A stretch of DNA of 64,000 nt from Hespellia sp. (GTDB lineage Bacteria; Bacillota; Clostridia; Lachnospirales; Lachnospiraceae), in contig JAAVXR010000016.1 in the NCBI GenBank assembly GCA_022790755.1, forward strand, positions 23,253 through 87,252, given 5' to 3'. Of this stretch, positions 27,720 to 36,898 are shown piece by piece. The notes below the pieces were generated by a model, which did not search any database, was not told the origin of the DNA, and saw only the letters and a list, made by a program, of their open reading frames with translations. A program made the translations under genes and the position numbers. The first letter of the stretch is position 1, and each line of letters starts with the position of its first letter.

Positions 27720-27901
27720 ATACAGTTCCCTCCGTCATGAACTTCTGTCAACGTACTTACTTGTTTGATAAATTTGATAAATGGATTATCAATCTTCTGT
27801 ATTTAATATCGTCAAAAAAGGAATAAAAATAATGAGGACTTAAAGAAATAAGTTTTGTAATAATTCAGCTTTTTTGTTGAATTATTAAGAAGTAGTGCGG
27901 C

Positions 27902-27930
27902 TTGTAAACCTTAAATTGCTATGGTATCAT
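27902..27930 (+). promoter_or_regulatory. Promoter of the Rpn-like gene
   Basis: TTGTAA (27902-27907), 17 bases and TATCAT (27925-27930). The rest of the 27720-27992 gap is AT-rich with one hairpin (AATAATTCA/TGAATTATT near 27859) and no gene. Confidence 0.55.
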
Positions 27931-27992
27931 AATATAAATATCAGAAGGATACTTTACAGGTAATGTAGCATATAATAAAGGTGGTGAATCCT

Positions 27993-28943
27993 TTGGGAGT
28001 AAAAGATACGGTAACGACAAAATATATGAGGCAGAATGAAATCTTTGCTGACGCTTTTAATTATTATATATATGGCGGCGAACAGGTAATCAATCCGGAA
28101 AACCTGGAGGAACTCGATACCCGTGAGATAGATGTTCCTTATGGCGGAGAAAAAGGAGTGGAACAGCCAGTACAGAAAACCAGAGATGTTATTAAATCGG
28201 TCATTGCGATGATGGATAAACGGCTCGCATATCTGCTTCTGGCAATTGAGAATCAGTCCAATATTCATTATGCGATGCCAGTAAAAAATATGGTTTATGA
28301 TGCTCTTCAATATGCGAAACAAGTGAAAGGAGCGATAGCTTCTCATAAAGTGTCTGGCGATTACGAAGGTGTTGGCAGTGATGAATATCTGTCAGGATTT
28401 ATGAAAGAGGATCGGTTGTTACCAGTAGTGACATTGGTTATATATTTTGATTCCAAAGAATGGGATGGCCCGCTGTCAATTCATGAAATGTTTTTGGAAC
28501 AGGACGCCAGAGTGCTTGCGCTGGTTCCTGATTATAGGGTTAATTTGCTTGCACCGGCTTCGATAGAGGATCATAACTTTGAAAAGTTTCAGAGTTCTTT
28601 GAAAGAAGTTTTATCATTTATTAAGCATGCAAGGGATAAGGATAAATTGAAGAAGGTTTTAGACGCGGATGAGTCATTCCGGCATCTCGGAAGAAGTGAA
28701 GTTGATGTGTTAAATGCTTGTGTAGGTGCAAAGATAACAGTAAATGAAGGGGAGGAGGCGATTGATGTGTGTTTGGCGATTCAGCAAATGAATGAGGAAG
28801 CTGCACAGAAAGAAAGAATTTCTACGCTGTTGAATAGCATTAAGAACCTTATGAAAAAAATGGATTGGACTGCAGAACATTCCATGGACGTACTGAATGT
28901 TTCTGAAAACGATCGAGAGGTACTTACACAGCTGCTTAAATAG
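27993..28943 (+). CDS. Rpn/YhgA-like PD-(D/E)XK nuclease-family protein
   Basis: A 316-residue protein of the Rpn (recombination-promoting nuclease, formerly YhgA-like transposase) type. Features seen: an N-terminal helix with MRQNEIFADAFNYYIYGG, a mid-protein LLLAIENQSNIHYAMPVKNMVYDALQY that matches the E-x-Q part of the nuclease core, and LPVVTLVIYFDSKEWDGP, a strand typical of this family. The C-terminal 80 residues are helical. The TTG at 27993 is chosen because AAAGGTGG is eight bases before it; the GTG at 27981 overlaps that site. Other copies in gut Firmicutes occur in many per genome. Whether it cuts DNA is not shown. Confidence 0.75.
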   Translation: MGVKDTVTTKYMRQNEIFADAFNYYIYGGEQVINPENLEELDTREIDVPYGGEKGVEQPVQKTRDVIKSVIAMMDKRLAYLLLAIENQSNIHYAMPVKNMVYDALQYAKQVKGAIASHKVSGDYEGVGSDEYLSGFMKEDRLLPVVTLVIYFDSKEWDGPLSIHEMFLEQDARVLALVPDYRVNLLAPASIEDHNFEKFQSSLKEVLSFIKHARDKDKLKKVLDADESFRHLGRSEVDVLNACVGAKITVNEGEEAIDVCLAIQQMNEEAAQKERISTLLNSIKNLMKKMDWTAEHSMDVLNVSENDREVLTQLLK

Positions 28944-28985
28944 ATGAGTTGCCATCATCTTAAATTTTTGTGTACCAAAATTCTC

Positions 28986-29014
28986 TTGACATTCTCCTCA
29001 AATCAGTGTAAAGT
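28986..29014 (+). promoter_or_regulatory. Promoter of the SAM riboswitch-metK unit
   Basis: TTGACA (28986-28991), 17 bases and TAAAGT (29009-29014). The predicted transcript starts just before the aptamer. Confidence 0.75.
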
Positions 29015-29048
29015 TTTATATGTATAAAAATAATAAATAACAATCTTT

Positions 29049-29204
29049 CTCTTATTCAGAGCAGTGGAGATACATAGGATCTGAGAAGCTGCGGCAACCC
29101 CTTTGCAGGAAGGTGCTAACCTGAGCGAGTGAATCGAACAATAAGAGGATTGGTTTATTTCAAAGATAAAGCAGTCCGCTTTGAGTGGACTGCTTTTTGT
29201 TTTG
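29049..29204 (+). promoter_or_regulatory. SAM-I (S-box) riboswitch
   Basis: The aptamer spans 29049-29147: stem P1 is CTCTTATT/AATAAGAG, and the core segments GCGGCAACC and AAGGTGCTAACCTG match the S-box consensus. The expression platform is the terminator AAAGCAGTCC/GGACTGCTTT plus T run at 29168-29204. When S-adenosylmethionine binds, P1 forms and the terminator stops transcription before metK. Confidence 0.95.
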
Positions 29205-29248
29205 GAATTTATATCATATGGTAAGAGAAAGAAGAAAGAGAGGATTTT

Positions 29249-30436
29249 ATGGAGAAAAGATTATTTACTTCGGAATCGGTGACAGAAGGACATCCGGACA
29301 AAATGTGCGATCAGATTTCAGACGCGATACTGGACGCTTTATTGGAACAAGATCCGATGAGCCGTGTGGCTTGTGAAACCAGCACGACAACAGGAATGGT
29401 TATGGTGATGGGAGAGATCACGACGAAAGCGTCTGTGGATATTCCAAAACTTGTACGGAGTACGATTCGTGAAATCGGATACACGAAGGGAGAATATGGT
29501 TTTGATGCGGATACCTGCGCCGTCCTTACGACGTTGGATGAGCAGTCTGCCGATATCGCGCTTGGAGTCGATAAAGCGCTGGAGGCAAAGGAAAATAAAA
29601 TGTCTGAGGAAGAGCTGGAGGCAATTGGTGCTGGGGATCAGGGGATGATGTTTGGTTACGCGTCCGATGAGACAGAAGAGTATATGCCTTATCCGATTGC
29701 TTTGGCACATAAATTGGCATTAAAACTCACAGAAGTGCGTAAGAATGGGACTTTGAAGTATCTCCGTCCAGATGGCAAGACGCAGGTGACGGTCGAATAT
29801 GATGCGGAAGATAAGCCGGTTCGTTTGGATGCAGTGGTTCTTTCCACACAGCATGATCCAGATGTAACGCAGGAGCAGATTCATGCAGATATTAAGAAAT
29901 ATGTGTTTGATGAAGTTCTTCCACAGAAATTGGTAGATGCGGATACGAAGTTCTTTATCAATCCGACAGGCCGGTTTGTGATCGGTGGACCTCACGGTGA
30001 CAGTGGTTTGACAGGAAGGAAGATCATCGTAGATACATATGGTGGAACGGCACGTCACGGCGGCGGTGCATTTTCCGGAAAGGATTGCACGAAGGTGGAT
30101 CGGTCTGCGGCATATGCAGCCAGATATGCAGCGAAGAATATCGTTGCGGCTGGCATTGCGAAGAAATGTGAGATTCAGTTGTCTTATGCGATCGGTGTGG
30201 CACATCCGACATCAGTGCGGGTAGAAACGTTTGGAACGGGCAAACTAAGTGATGAGCAGATTGTAGAAATCGTTCGTAAGCATTTTGATTTGCGCCCGGC
30301 AGGCATTATCAAGATGCTGGATTTGCGGCGGCCAATTTATAAACAGACAGCCGCCTATGGACATTTTGGACGAAATGATTTAAACTTACCTTGGGAGAAG
30401 CTGGACAAGGTTGAGGAATTGAAACAGTATTTGTGA
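29249..30436 (+). CDS. metK: S-adenosylmethionine synthetase
   Basis: Makes S-adenosylmethionine from methionine and ATP in the cytoplasm. The 395-residue protein has the expected length and motifs: [20 protein letters not shown] at the N-terminus with the ATP-contacting His, [12 protein letters not shown] (about residues 126-137) and [22 protein letters not shown], shown here in part, near 272. Only family-typical residues are seen. It is under a SAM-I riboswitch, so its product controls its own synthesis. A terminator follows. Confidence 0.97.
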   Translation: MEKRLFTSESVTEGHPDKMCDQISDAILDALLEQDPMSRVACETSTTTGMVMVMGEITTKASVDIPKLVRSTIREIGYTKGEYGFDADTCAVLTTLDEQSADIALGVDKALEAKENKMSEEELEAIGAGDQGMMFGYASDETEEYMPYPIALAHKLALKLTEVRKNGTLKYLRPDGKTQVTVEYDAEDKPVRLDAVVLSTQHDPDVTQEQIHADIKKYVFDEVLPQKLVDADTKFFINPTGRFVIGGPHGDSGLTGRKIIVDTYGGTARHGGGAFSGKDCTKVDRSAAYAARYAAKNIVAAGIAKKCEIQLSYAIGVAHPTSVRVETFGTGKLSDEQIVEIVRKHFDLRPAGIIKMLDLRRPIYKQTAAYGHFGRNDLNLPWEKLDKVEELKQYL

Positions 30437-30452
30437 TCCGCGCAGGAGATTA

Positions 30453-30505
30453 CAGCGTGCGGACGGTTTCGGCAGTATCCGGAAATCGTCCGTGCGCTGT
30501 TCTTT
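30453..30505 (+). terminator. Terminator after metK
   Basis: CAGCGTGCGGACGGTTTC pairs with GAAATCGTCCGTGCGCTG (with G-U and one mismatched position), followed by TTCTTTATT. Confidence 0.65.
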
Positions 30506-30586
30506 ATTCCGGCAGGCTTTGTTTCAACACAGAAAAGATTTTGGAAGATTCCGGTAGACTTTCCACAAGATTCAGGAGGAATGCAG

Positions 30587-31642
30587 ATGAAGCTGAAAAC
30601 CAGACTTTTTATTACATTTGTGGCGATTATGATTCTGCCAACAATTTTTACAACATTGGCGACATACACGATGGACCCACAGCAGGTGGGAGAGATGCAG
30701 CAAATGTTTCTGGGGATTATTCTTTGTACCGCTGTATTGTTGATCCTCTGGATTTACCGTACAGTGTCGGTGCCGCTCAGGAAGATGCAGGAAGCGGCGC
30801 GCAATATCAAAGAAGGAAATCTGGATTTTGAACTACATTATGAAAAAGATGATGAGTTTGGACAGCTTTGTCAGGATTTTGAGGAAATGCGTCAGCGGCT
30901 GAAAGATAACGCAGAAGAAAAACTGGAGTTTGACCGAGAAAATAAAGAGTTGATCAGCAATATTTCACACGATTTGAAGACCCCGATTACAGCGATCAAG
31001 GGATATGTGGAAGGTATTATGGACGGTGTTGCGGATACGCCGGAAAAGATGGACAGATACATTAAAACGATATACAATAAAGCAAATGAAATGGATTTGT
31101 TGATCAATGAATTGACGTTATACTCCAAAATTGATACAAATCGAATTCCGTATGATTTTACGACGATTTCTGCCAATGCTTATTTTAATGATTGTGCGGA
31201 AGACTTGTCTATAGAGTTGGAATCGAAAGGAACGATATTTGTCTATCACAATGAGATGACAGAGGATTGTGAAATCATTGTGGATACAGAGCAGCTTCGC
31301 CGCGTGATTGGCAATATTATCAATAATTCCCTAAAGTATATGGATAAGACACAGGGAAGAATAGAAATGACCTTAAAAGATGTGGGCGATTTTGTGCAGA
31401 TCGAACTGCAGGATAATGGAAAGGGAATCGCGGCAAAAGATTTGCCGAGAATCTTTGAACGGTTTTACCGCACAGACGCTTCGAGGAATTCTTCAAAAGG
31501 AGGAAGTGGAATCGGGCTGTCGATTGTCAAGAAGATTGTAGAGGAACATGGGGGAAATATTTGGGCAACCAGCAAAGTGGGGGAAGGCACAACCATGTGT
31601 TTTGTCGTCAGAAAATATCAGGAGGTACCGTTAGATGAGTAA
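30587..31642 (+). CDS. Sensor histidine kinase
   Basis: A 351-residue membrane kinase. Two helices (about residues 8-27 and 41-58) enclose only a 13-residue outer loop, so it probably senses within the membrane or from its cytoplasmic side. A HAMP linker (59-110), dimerisation domain with phospho-accepting His128 in ISHDLKTP, and ATPase domain with NNSLKY (N box), DNGKGI (G1) and GSGIGLSIV (G2) follow. The start at 30587 has AGGAGGA at a good distance; 30581 is too close. It overlaps its response regulator by eight bases and is directly upstream of the Ktr potassium uptake genes. Confidence 0.93.
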   Translation: MKLKTRLFITFVAIMILPTIFTTLATYTMDPQQVGEMQQMFLGIILCTAVLLILWIYRTVSVPLRKMQEAARNIKEGNLDFELHYEKDDEFGQLCQDFEEMRQRLKDNAEEKLEFDRENKELISNISHDLKTPITAIKGYVEGIMDGVADTPEKMDRYIKTIYNKANEMDLLINELTLYSKIDTNRIPYDFTTISANAYFNDCAEDLSIELESKGTIFVYHNEMTEDCEIIVDTEQLRRVIGNIINNSLKYMDKTQGRIEMTLKDVGDFVQIELQDNGKGIAAKDLPRIFERFYRTDASRNSSKGGSGIGLSIVKKIVEEHGGNIWATSKVGEGTTMCFVVRKYQEVPLDE

Positions 31643-32324
31643 GATTTTAATTGTAGAAGACGAAGAAGCCATCGCAGATCTGGAAAAGGATTATCTGGAA
31701 CTGAGTGGATTTGAGGTGGAACTGGCGAATGATGGGGATACCGGTCTTTCGCAGGCCTTGAACGGGGACTATGATCTGGTGATCCTGGACTTGATGCTTC
31801 CAGGGGTGGATGGGTTTGAGATCTGCCGGCAGGTGCGCGATCAGAAGAATACCCCGATTATCATGGTTTCTGCAAAGAAAGATGATATTGACAAGATTCG
31901 GGGACTGGGCCTCGGCGCGGATGATTATATGACGAAGCCTTTTAGTCCCAGCGAATTGGTTGCCAGAGTGAAAGCACATTTGGCGCGGTATGAACGTCTG
32001 ATTGGAAGCAATGCGGAAGAGAATAAGGTGATCGAAATTCGTGGATTGAAGATTGATACGACGGCAAGACGTGTCTGGGTAAACGGGGAAGAGAAATCAT
32101 TTACAACGAAAGAATTTGATTTACTGACATTTCTGGCGAGTCATCCGAACCATGTATATACAAAGGACGAACTGTTCAGCGAAATCTGGGATATGGAGTC
32201 CATCGGAGATATCGCGACGGTTACGGTGCATATCAAAAAGATTCGAGAAAAAGTGGAGTATGACACTTCCAAACCGCAGTATATTGAGACAATCTGGGGC
32301 GTAGGGTATCGCTTTAAAATGTAG
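31635..32324 (+). CDS. OmpR/PhoB-family response regulator
   Basis: A 229-residue regulator. The receiver domain has the acidic pair EDE (8-10), phospho-accepting Asp52 in LDLMLPG, and TKPF near residue 105; the C-terminal winged helix (about 135-228) binds DNA and ends with the typical TIWGVGYRFKM. Its kinase gene overlaps it upstream. The closeness of ktrB and ktrA, 69 bases downstream, suggests potassium or osmotic control, but no binding site can be named from sequence. Confidence 0.95.
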   Translation: MSKILIVEDEEAIADLEKDYLELSGFEVELANDGDTGLSQALNGDYDLVILDLMLPGVDGFEICRQVRDQKNTPIIMVSAKKDDIDKIRGLGLGADDYMTKPFSPSELVARVKAHLARYERLIGSNAEENKVIEIRGLKIDTTARRVWVNGEEKSFTTKEFDLLTFLASHPNHVYTKDELFSEIWDMESIGDIATVTVHIKKIREKVEYDTSKPQYIETIWGVGYRFKM

Positions 32325-32393
32325 AGATACACGACGATATTTTGTTGGATTATCGTAGAATCATTGAGTATAGATGGACAGGAGTTCTGGGAT

Positions 32394-33770
32394 TTGGGGA
32401 CAGAGAAAAAGAACAAGGGACTGAGTAATGTCCAGTGGATTGCGATAGGTTTCTTCGGAGTGATTCTTCTGGGAGGAATCCTGTTGTGGTTGCCGGTAAG
32501 CAACCGACAGCCGATCATGTTTATCGACGCATTGTTCACAGCGGTCTCAGCGGTTTGTGTGACCGGTCTGGTGACGATCGTGCCGGCAACGCAGTTTACG
32601 GTGGTCGGTAAGTGGATTTTGCTGCTATTGATTCAGATTGGGGGATTGGGCGTCATTGCCTGCACTGTGGCATTTTTTCTGATGATTCGGAAGAAGATTA
32701 CTATGAAGGAACGGATACGTATTCAGCAGGCCTATGGTCTGGATACGTTGTCGGGGATGGTCCGATTTATCATTCGTATATTGAAAGGAACTTTTTTGGC
32801 GGAGGGAATTGGTGCAGTCCTGTATGCGTTCTATTTTGTGCCGGAGTTTGGACTTTTGCGCGGGATATGGTATGGAGTGTTTCATGCTGTCTCGGCATTC
32901 TGTAATGCGGGCATTGATATTCTGGGCGATAGCAGTCTGATCGGTTATAGCGGTTCGCCATGGCTCCAGTTTACCACAATGTTTCTGATTGTGTTTGGAG
33001 GACTGGGATTTACCGTGTGGTACGATGTAGTCGGAAATGTGCGGCGTGTCTGCAAAGAACGCATGCCGAGAGAGCGAATCTTTACTAGGCTAGAGCTACA
33101 TTCCAAGATTGTACTTGTGATGACGGGTTTCTTGTTGGTTCTGGGTACAATTCTATTTTTCCTTTTGGAATATCATAATCCGGAGACGTTGGGGCGTCTG
33201 TCTTTCTTCGAGAAGTGGGAGGCCGCTTTGTTCCAGTCTGTGACGACTAGAACTGCGGGGTTTGCAACGTTGCCGCAGAGTGCGTTGACAGAAGGCAGCA
33301 AAATGATAGGGTGTATTCTGATGTTTATTGGCGGGTCTCCGGCAGGAACGGCCGGAGGTGTGAAGACCACGACGATTGCAATGCTGCTTTTGACCTGTCT
33401 GTCGGTGATACGGGGGAAAAGGGATACGGAGTGCTTCGGGAGAAAGATTCCGCAGGATAATGTCAGGTCAGGCGTCACGATTATTATGGTGACATTTTCA
33501 TTTTTAATGGCAGGGGTGACCATACTGAGTATATTAGAACCAACGATAGATATGATGCGTATTTTGTATGAGGCTGTTTCTGCAATTGCCACCGTTGGGC
33601 TGACAGCAGATTTGACACCGACGTTGTGCATGGGAAGTAAAGTGGTCCTGATGGTGTTGATGTATGTTGGCAGAATCGGGCCGGTAACGATGGCGCTGAT
33701 TTTCAGTGGAAAGGTCAGACTAGGCACGCATTTTCGCGATCTGCCTCAGAAGAGAATCTTAATCGGATAA
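32394..33770 (+). CDS. ktrB: KtrB/TrkH-family potassium transporter subunit
   Basis: A 458-residue membrane protein with the four-repeat K+ channel-like layout. The four selectivity-filter glycines are recognisable in VCVTGLVT, CNAGIDI, TRTAGFAT and ATVGLT. It imports K+, usually coupled to Na+, and needs the cytoplasmic NAD-binding subunit encoded next. The TTG start at 32394 follows CAGGAG by nine bases; the TTG at 32364 is an alternative with no ribosome site. It forms an operon with ktrA (58 bases on). A Na+-linked transporter fits the sodium-type ATP synthase in this window. Confidence 0.9.
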   Translation: MGTEKKNKGLSNVQWIAIGFFGVILLGGILLWLPVSNRQPIMFIDALFTAVSAVCVTGLVTIVPATQFTVVGKWILLLLIQIGGLGVIACTVAFFLMIRKKITMKERIRIQQAYGLDTLSGMVRFIIRILKGTFLAEGIGAVLYAFYFVPEFGLLRGIWYGVFHAVSAFCNAGIDILGDSSLIGYSGSPWLQFTTMFLIVFGGLGFTVWYDVVGNVRRVCKERMPRERIFTRLELHSKIVLVMTGFLLVLGTILFFLLEYHNPETLGRLSFFEKWEAALFQSVTTRTAGFATLPQSALTEGSKMIGCILMFIGGSPAGTAGGVKTTTIAMLLLTCLSVIRGKRDTECFGRKIPQDNVRSGVTIIMVTFSFLMAGVTILSILEPTIDMMRILYEAVSAIATVGLTADLTPTLCMGSKVVLMVLMYVGRIGPVTMALIFSGKVRLGTHFRDLPQKRILIG

Positions 33771-33828
33771 GAGGTACGCAGATACAGAGAGTAGTCTTTG
33801 ACGGGAATCCAAATCGCAGGAGGAGACG

Positions 33829-34500
33829 ATGGGTGAGAAAAAGCAGTATGCAGTATTCGGACTGGGGGGCTTTGGGCGCAGTGTTGCGTTGACATTGGAA
33901 CAGATGGGGTGCGACGTTATCGTGGTGGATCAGTCTTATGAGCGGATTCAGGAAATCGCAGATTCGGTATCTTATGCATTCCGCGCGGATGTCACGGAGC
34001 CGGATGCGTTGGATACATTGGGAGGAAGGAATCTGGACGCCGCGATTGTGGCGATCGGAGAGAATCTGGAAGCGTCCATTATGGCGATTATGGCGGCCAA
34101 AGAAATGGGGATTCCCTATGTGCTTGCGAAAGCAAAGGATAAGTTGCAGGCGCAGATCCTGCAAAAGATCGGTGCGGATGCCGTGATTTCCCCAGAGCAT
34201 GATACGGGGGCAAGAGTTGCGCGCAGCTTGGTTTCGGCAGCATTCACGGATTGGATTGAGCTTTCCAATGATTTCAGTTTAGTGGAAGCGCAGATACCGG
34301 GAGCTTGGGTAGGAAAGACTTTGGAAGAGCTTCGTGTGCGGGAACGTTATGGTGTCAACATTGTCGGGTTGATTCATGATGAAAAGATCAGCGTCATCTT
34401 GAATCCACAGGCGCCGTTGCCGGAAAAATGTCTGTTGATTTTGATCGGTGCGGACAAGAATCTGGAGTTTCTGAGAAATGGAGACTGGTCTTCCAAGTGA
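33829..34500 (+). CDS. ktrA: KtrA/TrkA-family potassium uptake regulatory subunit
   Basis: A 223-residue cytoplasmic gating subunit. The RCK-N Rossmann domain opens with FGLGGFGRSVA (GLGGFG at 11-16) and continues with the acidic end of strand 2 (VVDQS), binding ATP/ADP or NAD(H); a RCK-C domain follows from about residue 145 to the end. It forms a ring under KtrB and opens it on nucleotide binding. The ribosome site is AGGAGG. Copy D of the dispersed repeat begins at its stop codon. Confidence 0.93.
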   Translation: MGEKKQYAVFGLGGFGRSVALTLEQMGCDVIVVDQSYERIQEIADSVSYAFRADVTEPDALDTLGGRNLDAAIVAIGENLEASIMAIMAAKEMGIPYVLAKAKDKLQAQILQKIGADAVISPEHDTGARVARSLVSAAFTDWIELSNDFSLVEAQIPGAWVGKTLEELRVRERYGVNIVGLIHDEKISVILNPQAPLPEKCLLILIGADKNLEFLRNGDWSSK

Positions 34501-34570
34501 GATGCCAAATGTGCTCTCATAGCTTTCATGTTTGGTGGCGCGCTCCCTTGCGGGCGCATGCAGGTTTACT
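34500..34570 (+). repeat. Dispersed structured repeat, copy D (5' part missing)
   Basis: GATGCCAAATGTGCTC and CATGCAGGTTTAC are identical to copy B, but 41 bases lie between them, including TTTCATGTTTGG (as in copy C) and a GC-rich hairpin GCGCTCCC-TTGC-GGGCGC. The first hairpin of the family is absent. It fills most of the 88-base gap between ktrA and the methyltransferase gene. Confidence 0.6.
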
Positions 34571-34588
34571 GTGAAAGAGGTGCAAACG

Positions 34589-35383
34589 ATGATTACAAGC
34601 ACGTCAAATGCTAGAATCAAAGAGTTAATAAAGATTCGCAAGCATACAAGATTCCGAAATAAAAAACAAGTTTATCTTGTGGAGGGCAGTCGAATGGTCC
34701 GGGAGGCGCCCGAGGAAGAGATTGTGCAAATATGGGTGTCGGAACGTTTTGCGGATAAAAATCAAACACTTTTGAGAAGATTTCCGGATCGAATTCCAGT
34801 GGAAATACTTTCAGATTCCGTGTTTGCGCATGTTTCGGATACGAAAACGCCGCAGGGTGTGCTCTGTGTACTCCGGCAAAAGTCTTATGATTTGGCTCAA
34901 ATCATACAGACAGAGAAACCGCTGCTTTTGCTGTTGGATGGTTTGCAGGACCCGGGGAATTTGGGGACGATTCTGCGGACAGGTGAAGCAGCTGGGGTGA
35001 CGGGAATGATTCTGAGCAAAGACTGTGTGGATATTTATAATCCGAAAGTGATTCGTTCCACGATGGGTTCCGTTTATCGAATGCCGTTTATCTATGTGGA
35101 AGATCTTGCCAAAACGGCTATTTGGATAAAAGGAAAAGGAATCCATATCTATGCCGCGCATTTACAAGGGAAAAATGCATATGATAAAGAAGGATATCAG
35201 AATGGAACGGCGTTTCTGATCGGAAATGAGGGAAATGGCCTGAGAAAAGAAGTGGCAGAACAGGCAGATGTCAAGATTCAAATTCCGATGCAGGGACAGG
35301 TAGAATCTTTGAATGCGGCGGCAGCAGCGACAATATTAATGTACGAGGCAATGCGACAGAGACGGGAGGAATTAGAATGGTAG
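34589..35383 (+). CDS. TrmH/SpoU-family RNA 2'-O-methyltransferase
   Basis: A 264-residue SPOUT-fold enzyme that would methylate a ribose in rRNA or tRNA with S-adenosylmethionine. The N-terminal substrate-binding domain (residues 1-90) is followed by the three knot motifs: NLGTILRTGEAAGV, IGNEGNGL and IPMQGQVESLNAAAAATI. The start at 34589 (MITSTSNARIKEL) matches the usual family N-terminus and has GAGG upstream; the longer frame runs into the repeat. It overlaps the nfeD-like gene by seven bases. The exact RNA target is not clear. Confidence 0.9.
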   Translation: MITSTSNARIKELIKIRKHTRFRNKKQVYLVEGSRMVREAPEEEIVQIWVSERFADKNQTLLRRFPDRIPVEILSDSVFAHVSDTKTPQGVLCVLRQKSYDLAQIIQTEKPLLLLLDGLQDPGNLGTILRTGEAAGVTGMILSKDCVDIYNPKVIRSTMGSVYRMPFIYVEDLAKTAIWIKGKGIHIYAAHLQGKNAYDKEGYQNGTAFLIGNEGNGLRKEVAEQADVKIQIPMQGQVESLNAAAAATILMYEAMRQRREELEW

Positions 35384-35847
35384 AATCAATCATAACGGAA
35401 GGAATGTGCTGGCTGATCTTGTTTGTGATGCTGGTTGTGATAGAAATTGTGACGCTTGGGCTGACAACCATCTGGTTCGCAGCCGGATGTCTGGTGGCTT
35501 TTGTGCTGTCATTATTCCATATTTCTCTTCCAGTGCAGATTTTTGTGTTTTTGACGGTGTCTGTATTACTATTTATACTGACCAGGCCGGTGGCCATTCG
35601 TTATTTTAACAAAGATCGTGCAAGGACGAATGTGGAAAGTGTGATCGGACGTTCTGCAGTTGTGTTGGAGACGATCGACAATGTGCATGCGAAAGGACGC
35701 GTGGAGCTTGACGGAATGGAGTGGAGCGCGAGGTCCAGTTTAGATACAGAGACGTATCAAAAAGATGAGGTAGTGCGAATTACGGATGTTCAGGGAGTAA
35801 AACTGATTGTGGAACATTTGCATACGGAGGATTCAGAGAAAGTGTGA
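35377..35847 (+). CDS. NfeD-like membrane protein
   Basis: A 156-residue short-form NfeD protein: three to four membrane helices in the first 75 residues and a C-terminal OB-fold domain (about 90-150, SVIGRSAVVLETIDNVHAKGRVELDGMEW in parts). Short NfeD proteins are found next to stomatin/flotillin genes and work with them in membrane microdomains. Here the SPFH protein gene starts 69 bases downstream, as expected. The start overlaps the end of the methyltransferase gene. Confidence 0.88.
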   Translation: MVESIITEGMCWLILFVMLVVIEIVTLGLTTIWFAAGCLVAFVLSLFHISLPVQIFVFLTVSVLLFILTRPVAIRYFNKDRARTNVESVIGRSAVVLETIDNVHAKGRVELDGMEWSARSSLDTETYQKDEVVRITDVQGVKLIVEHLHTEDSEKV

Positions 35848-35916
35848 TTAGGGAGTGAACCGGCTGAGTGTTTCATGTGTAATAAAAAAATAGAAAATTT
35901 TAAGGAGGATTTAAAC

Positions 35917-36849
35917 ATGGGATTAAAAGGAATTATTGGATTGCTGGTTGTTATTTTGGTGATTGTGATTCTGGTATCTAGCATCGTCAGGATTGTACCG
36001 CAGGCAAAGGCAATCGTAGTGGAGCGTCTGGGCGCTTATCAGGCGACATGGAGTGTTGGTTTGCATTTCAAGGTTCCGATCATCGACCGCGTGGCGAGAA
36101 GAGTAGACTTGAAAGAGCAGGTAGTGGATTTTGCGCCGCAGGCGGTGATTACGAAAGATAATGTTACGATGCAGATTGATACGGTGGTATTTTATCAGAT
36201 CACAGATCCAAAACTGTTCTGTTATGGAGTTGCCAATCCGATTATGGCGATTGAAAATCTGACGGCGACGACACTGCGTAATATTATCGGTGATCTGGAG
36301 CTGGATCAGACATTGACGTCCAGGGAGACGATTAACACGACGATGCGTTCGTCTCTGGATGTGGCGACAGATCCGTGGGGAATCAAGGTGAATCGTGTGG
36401 AGCTGAAGAATATTATTCCTCCGACAGCGATTCGGGATGCGATGGAGAAGCAGATGAAAGCGGAGCGCGAGCGTCGTGAGGCAATCCTTCGCGCGGAAGG
36501 TGAGAAAAAGTCTACGATCCTGGTAGCGGAAGGTCACAAAGAATCTCAGATTCTGGAAGCGGAGGCTGAGAAACAAGCGGCGATCCTGCATGCGGAAGCT
36601 GAGAAAGAGAAGATGATCAAAGAGGCGGAAGGTCGGTCAGAAGCAATCCTCAAAGTACAAAAGGCGAATGCCGACGGTATTCGTTTCCTGAGAGAGGCTG
36701 GTGCTGATGAGGCGGTTCTTACCATCAAGAGTCTGGAGGCATTTGAAAAGGCGGCTGACGGAAAAGCAACGAAGATTATTATTCCGTCCGAGATTCAGTC
36801 TATTGCTGGTCTGGCAAAGTCTTTGGTAGAAGTCGGTAAGGAAGAATAA
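35917..36849 (+). CDS. Stomatin-like SPFH/Band 7 protein
   Basis: A 310-residue membrane-bound scaffold protein. One N-terminal helix (about residues 4-27, rich in Val, Ile and Leu) is followed by the SPFH domain (VPQAKAIVVERLGAYQATWSVG onward) and a long Ala/Glu/Lys coiled coil with repeats of EAEKQ/AEKE (about 190-265), then a C-terminal hydrophobic part. It oligomerises in the membrane and is thought to organise lipid domains. The start at 35917 (MGLKG) follows AAGGAGG. It pairs with nfeD upstream and lies just before a patatin-type lipase domain, which suggests a membrane-lipid theme. Confidence 0.92.
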   Translation: MGLKGIIGLLVVILVIVILVSSIVRIVPQAKAIVVERLGAYQATWSVGLHFKVPIIDRVARRVDLKEQVVDFAPQAVITKDNVTMQIDTVVFYQITDPKLFCYGVANPIMAIENLTATTLRNIIGDLELDQTLTSRETINTTMRSSLDVATDPWGIKVNRVELKNIIPPTAIRDAMEKQMKAERERREAILRAEGEKKSTILVAEGHKESQILEAEAEKQAAILHAEAEKEKMIKEAEGRSEAILKVQKANADGIRFLREAGADEAVLTIKSLEAFEKAADGKATKIIIPSEIQSIAGLAKSLVEVGKEE

Positions 36850-36898
36850 GTTTGGGCGGGGCTGATTGAACAGCTCTGATTCCGACGGAGAGAAAAGA

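Noticed and set aside
30433-30831. 132-codon frame after metK
   Set aside because: It crosses the terminator and overlaps the histidine kinase gene in another frame.
36866-36898. Earlier TTG start for the patatin frame
   Set aside because: The ATG at 36899 has a better placed ribosome site (GGAG, eight bases) and the extension has no conserved feature.
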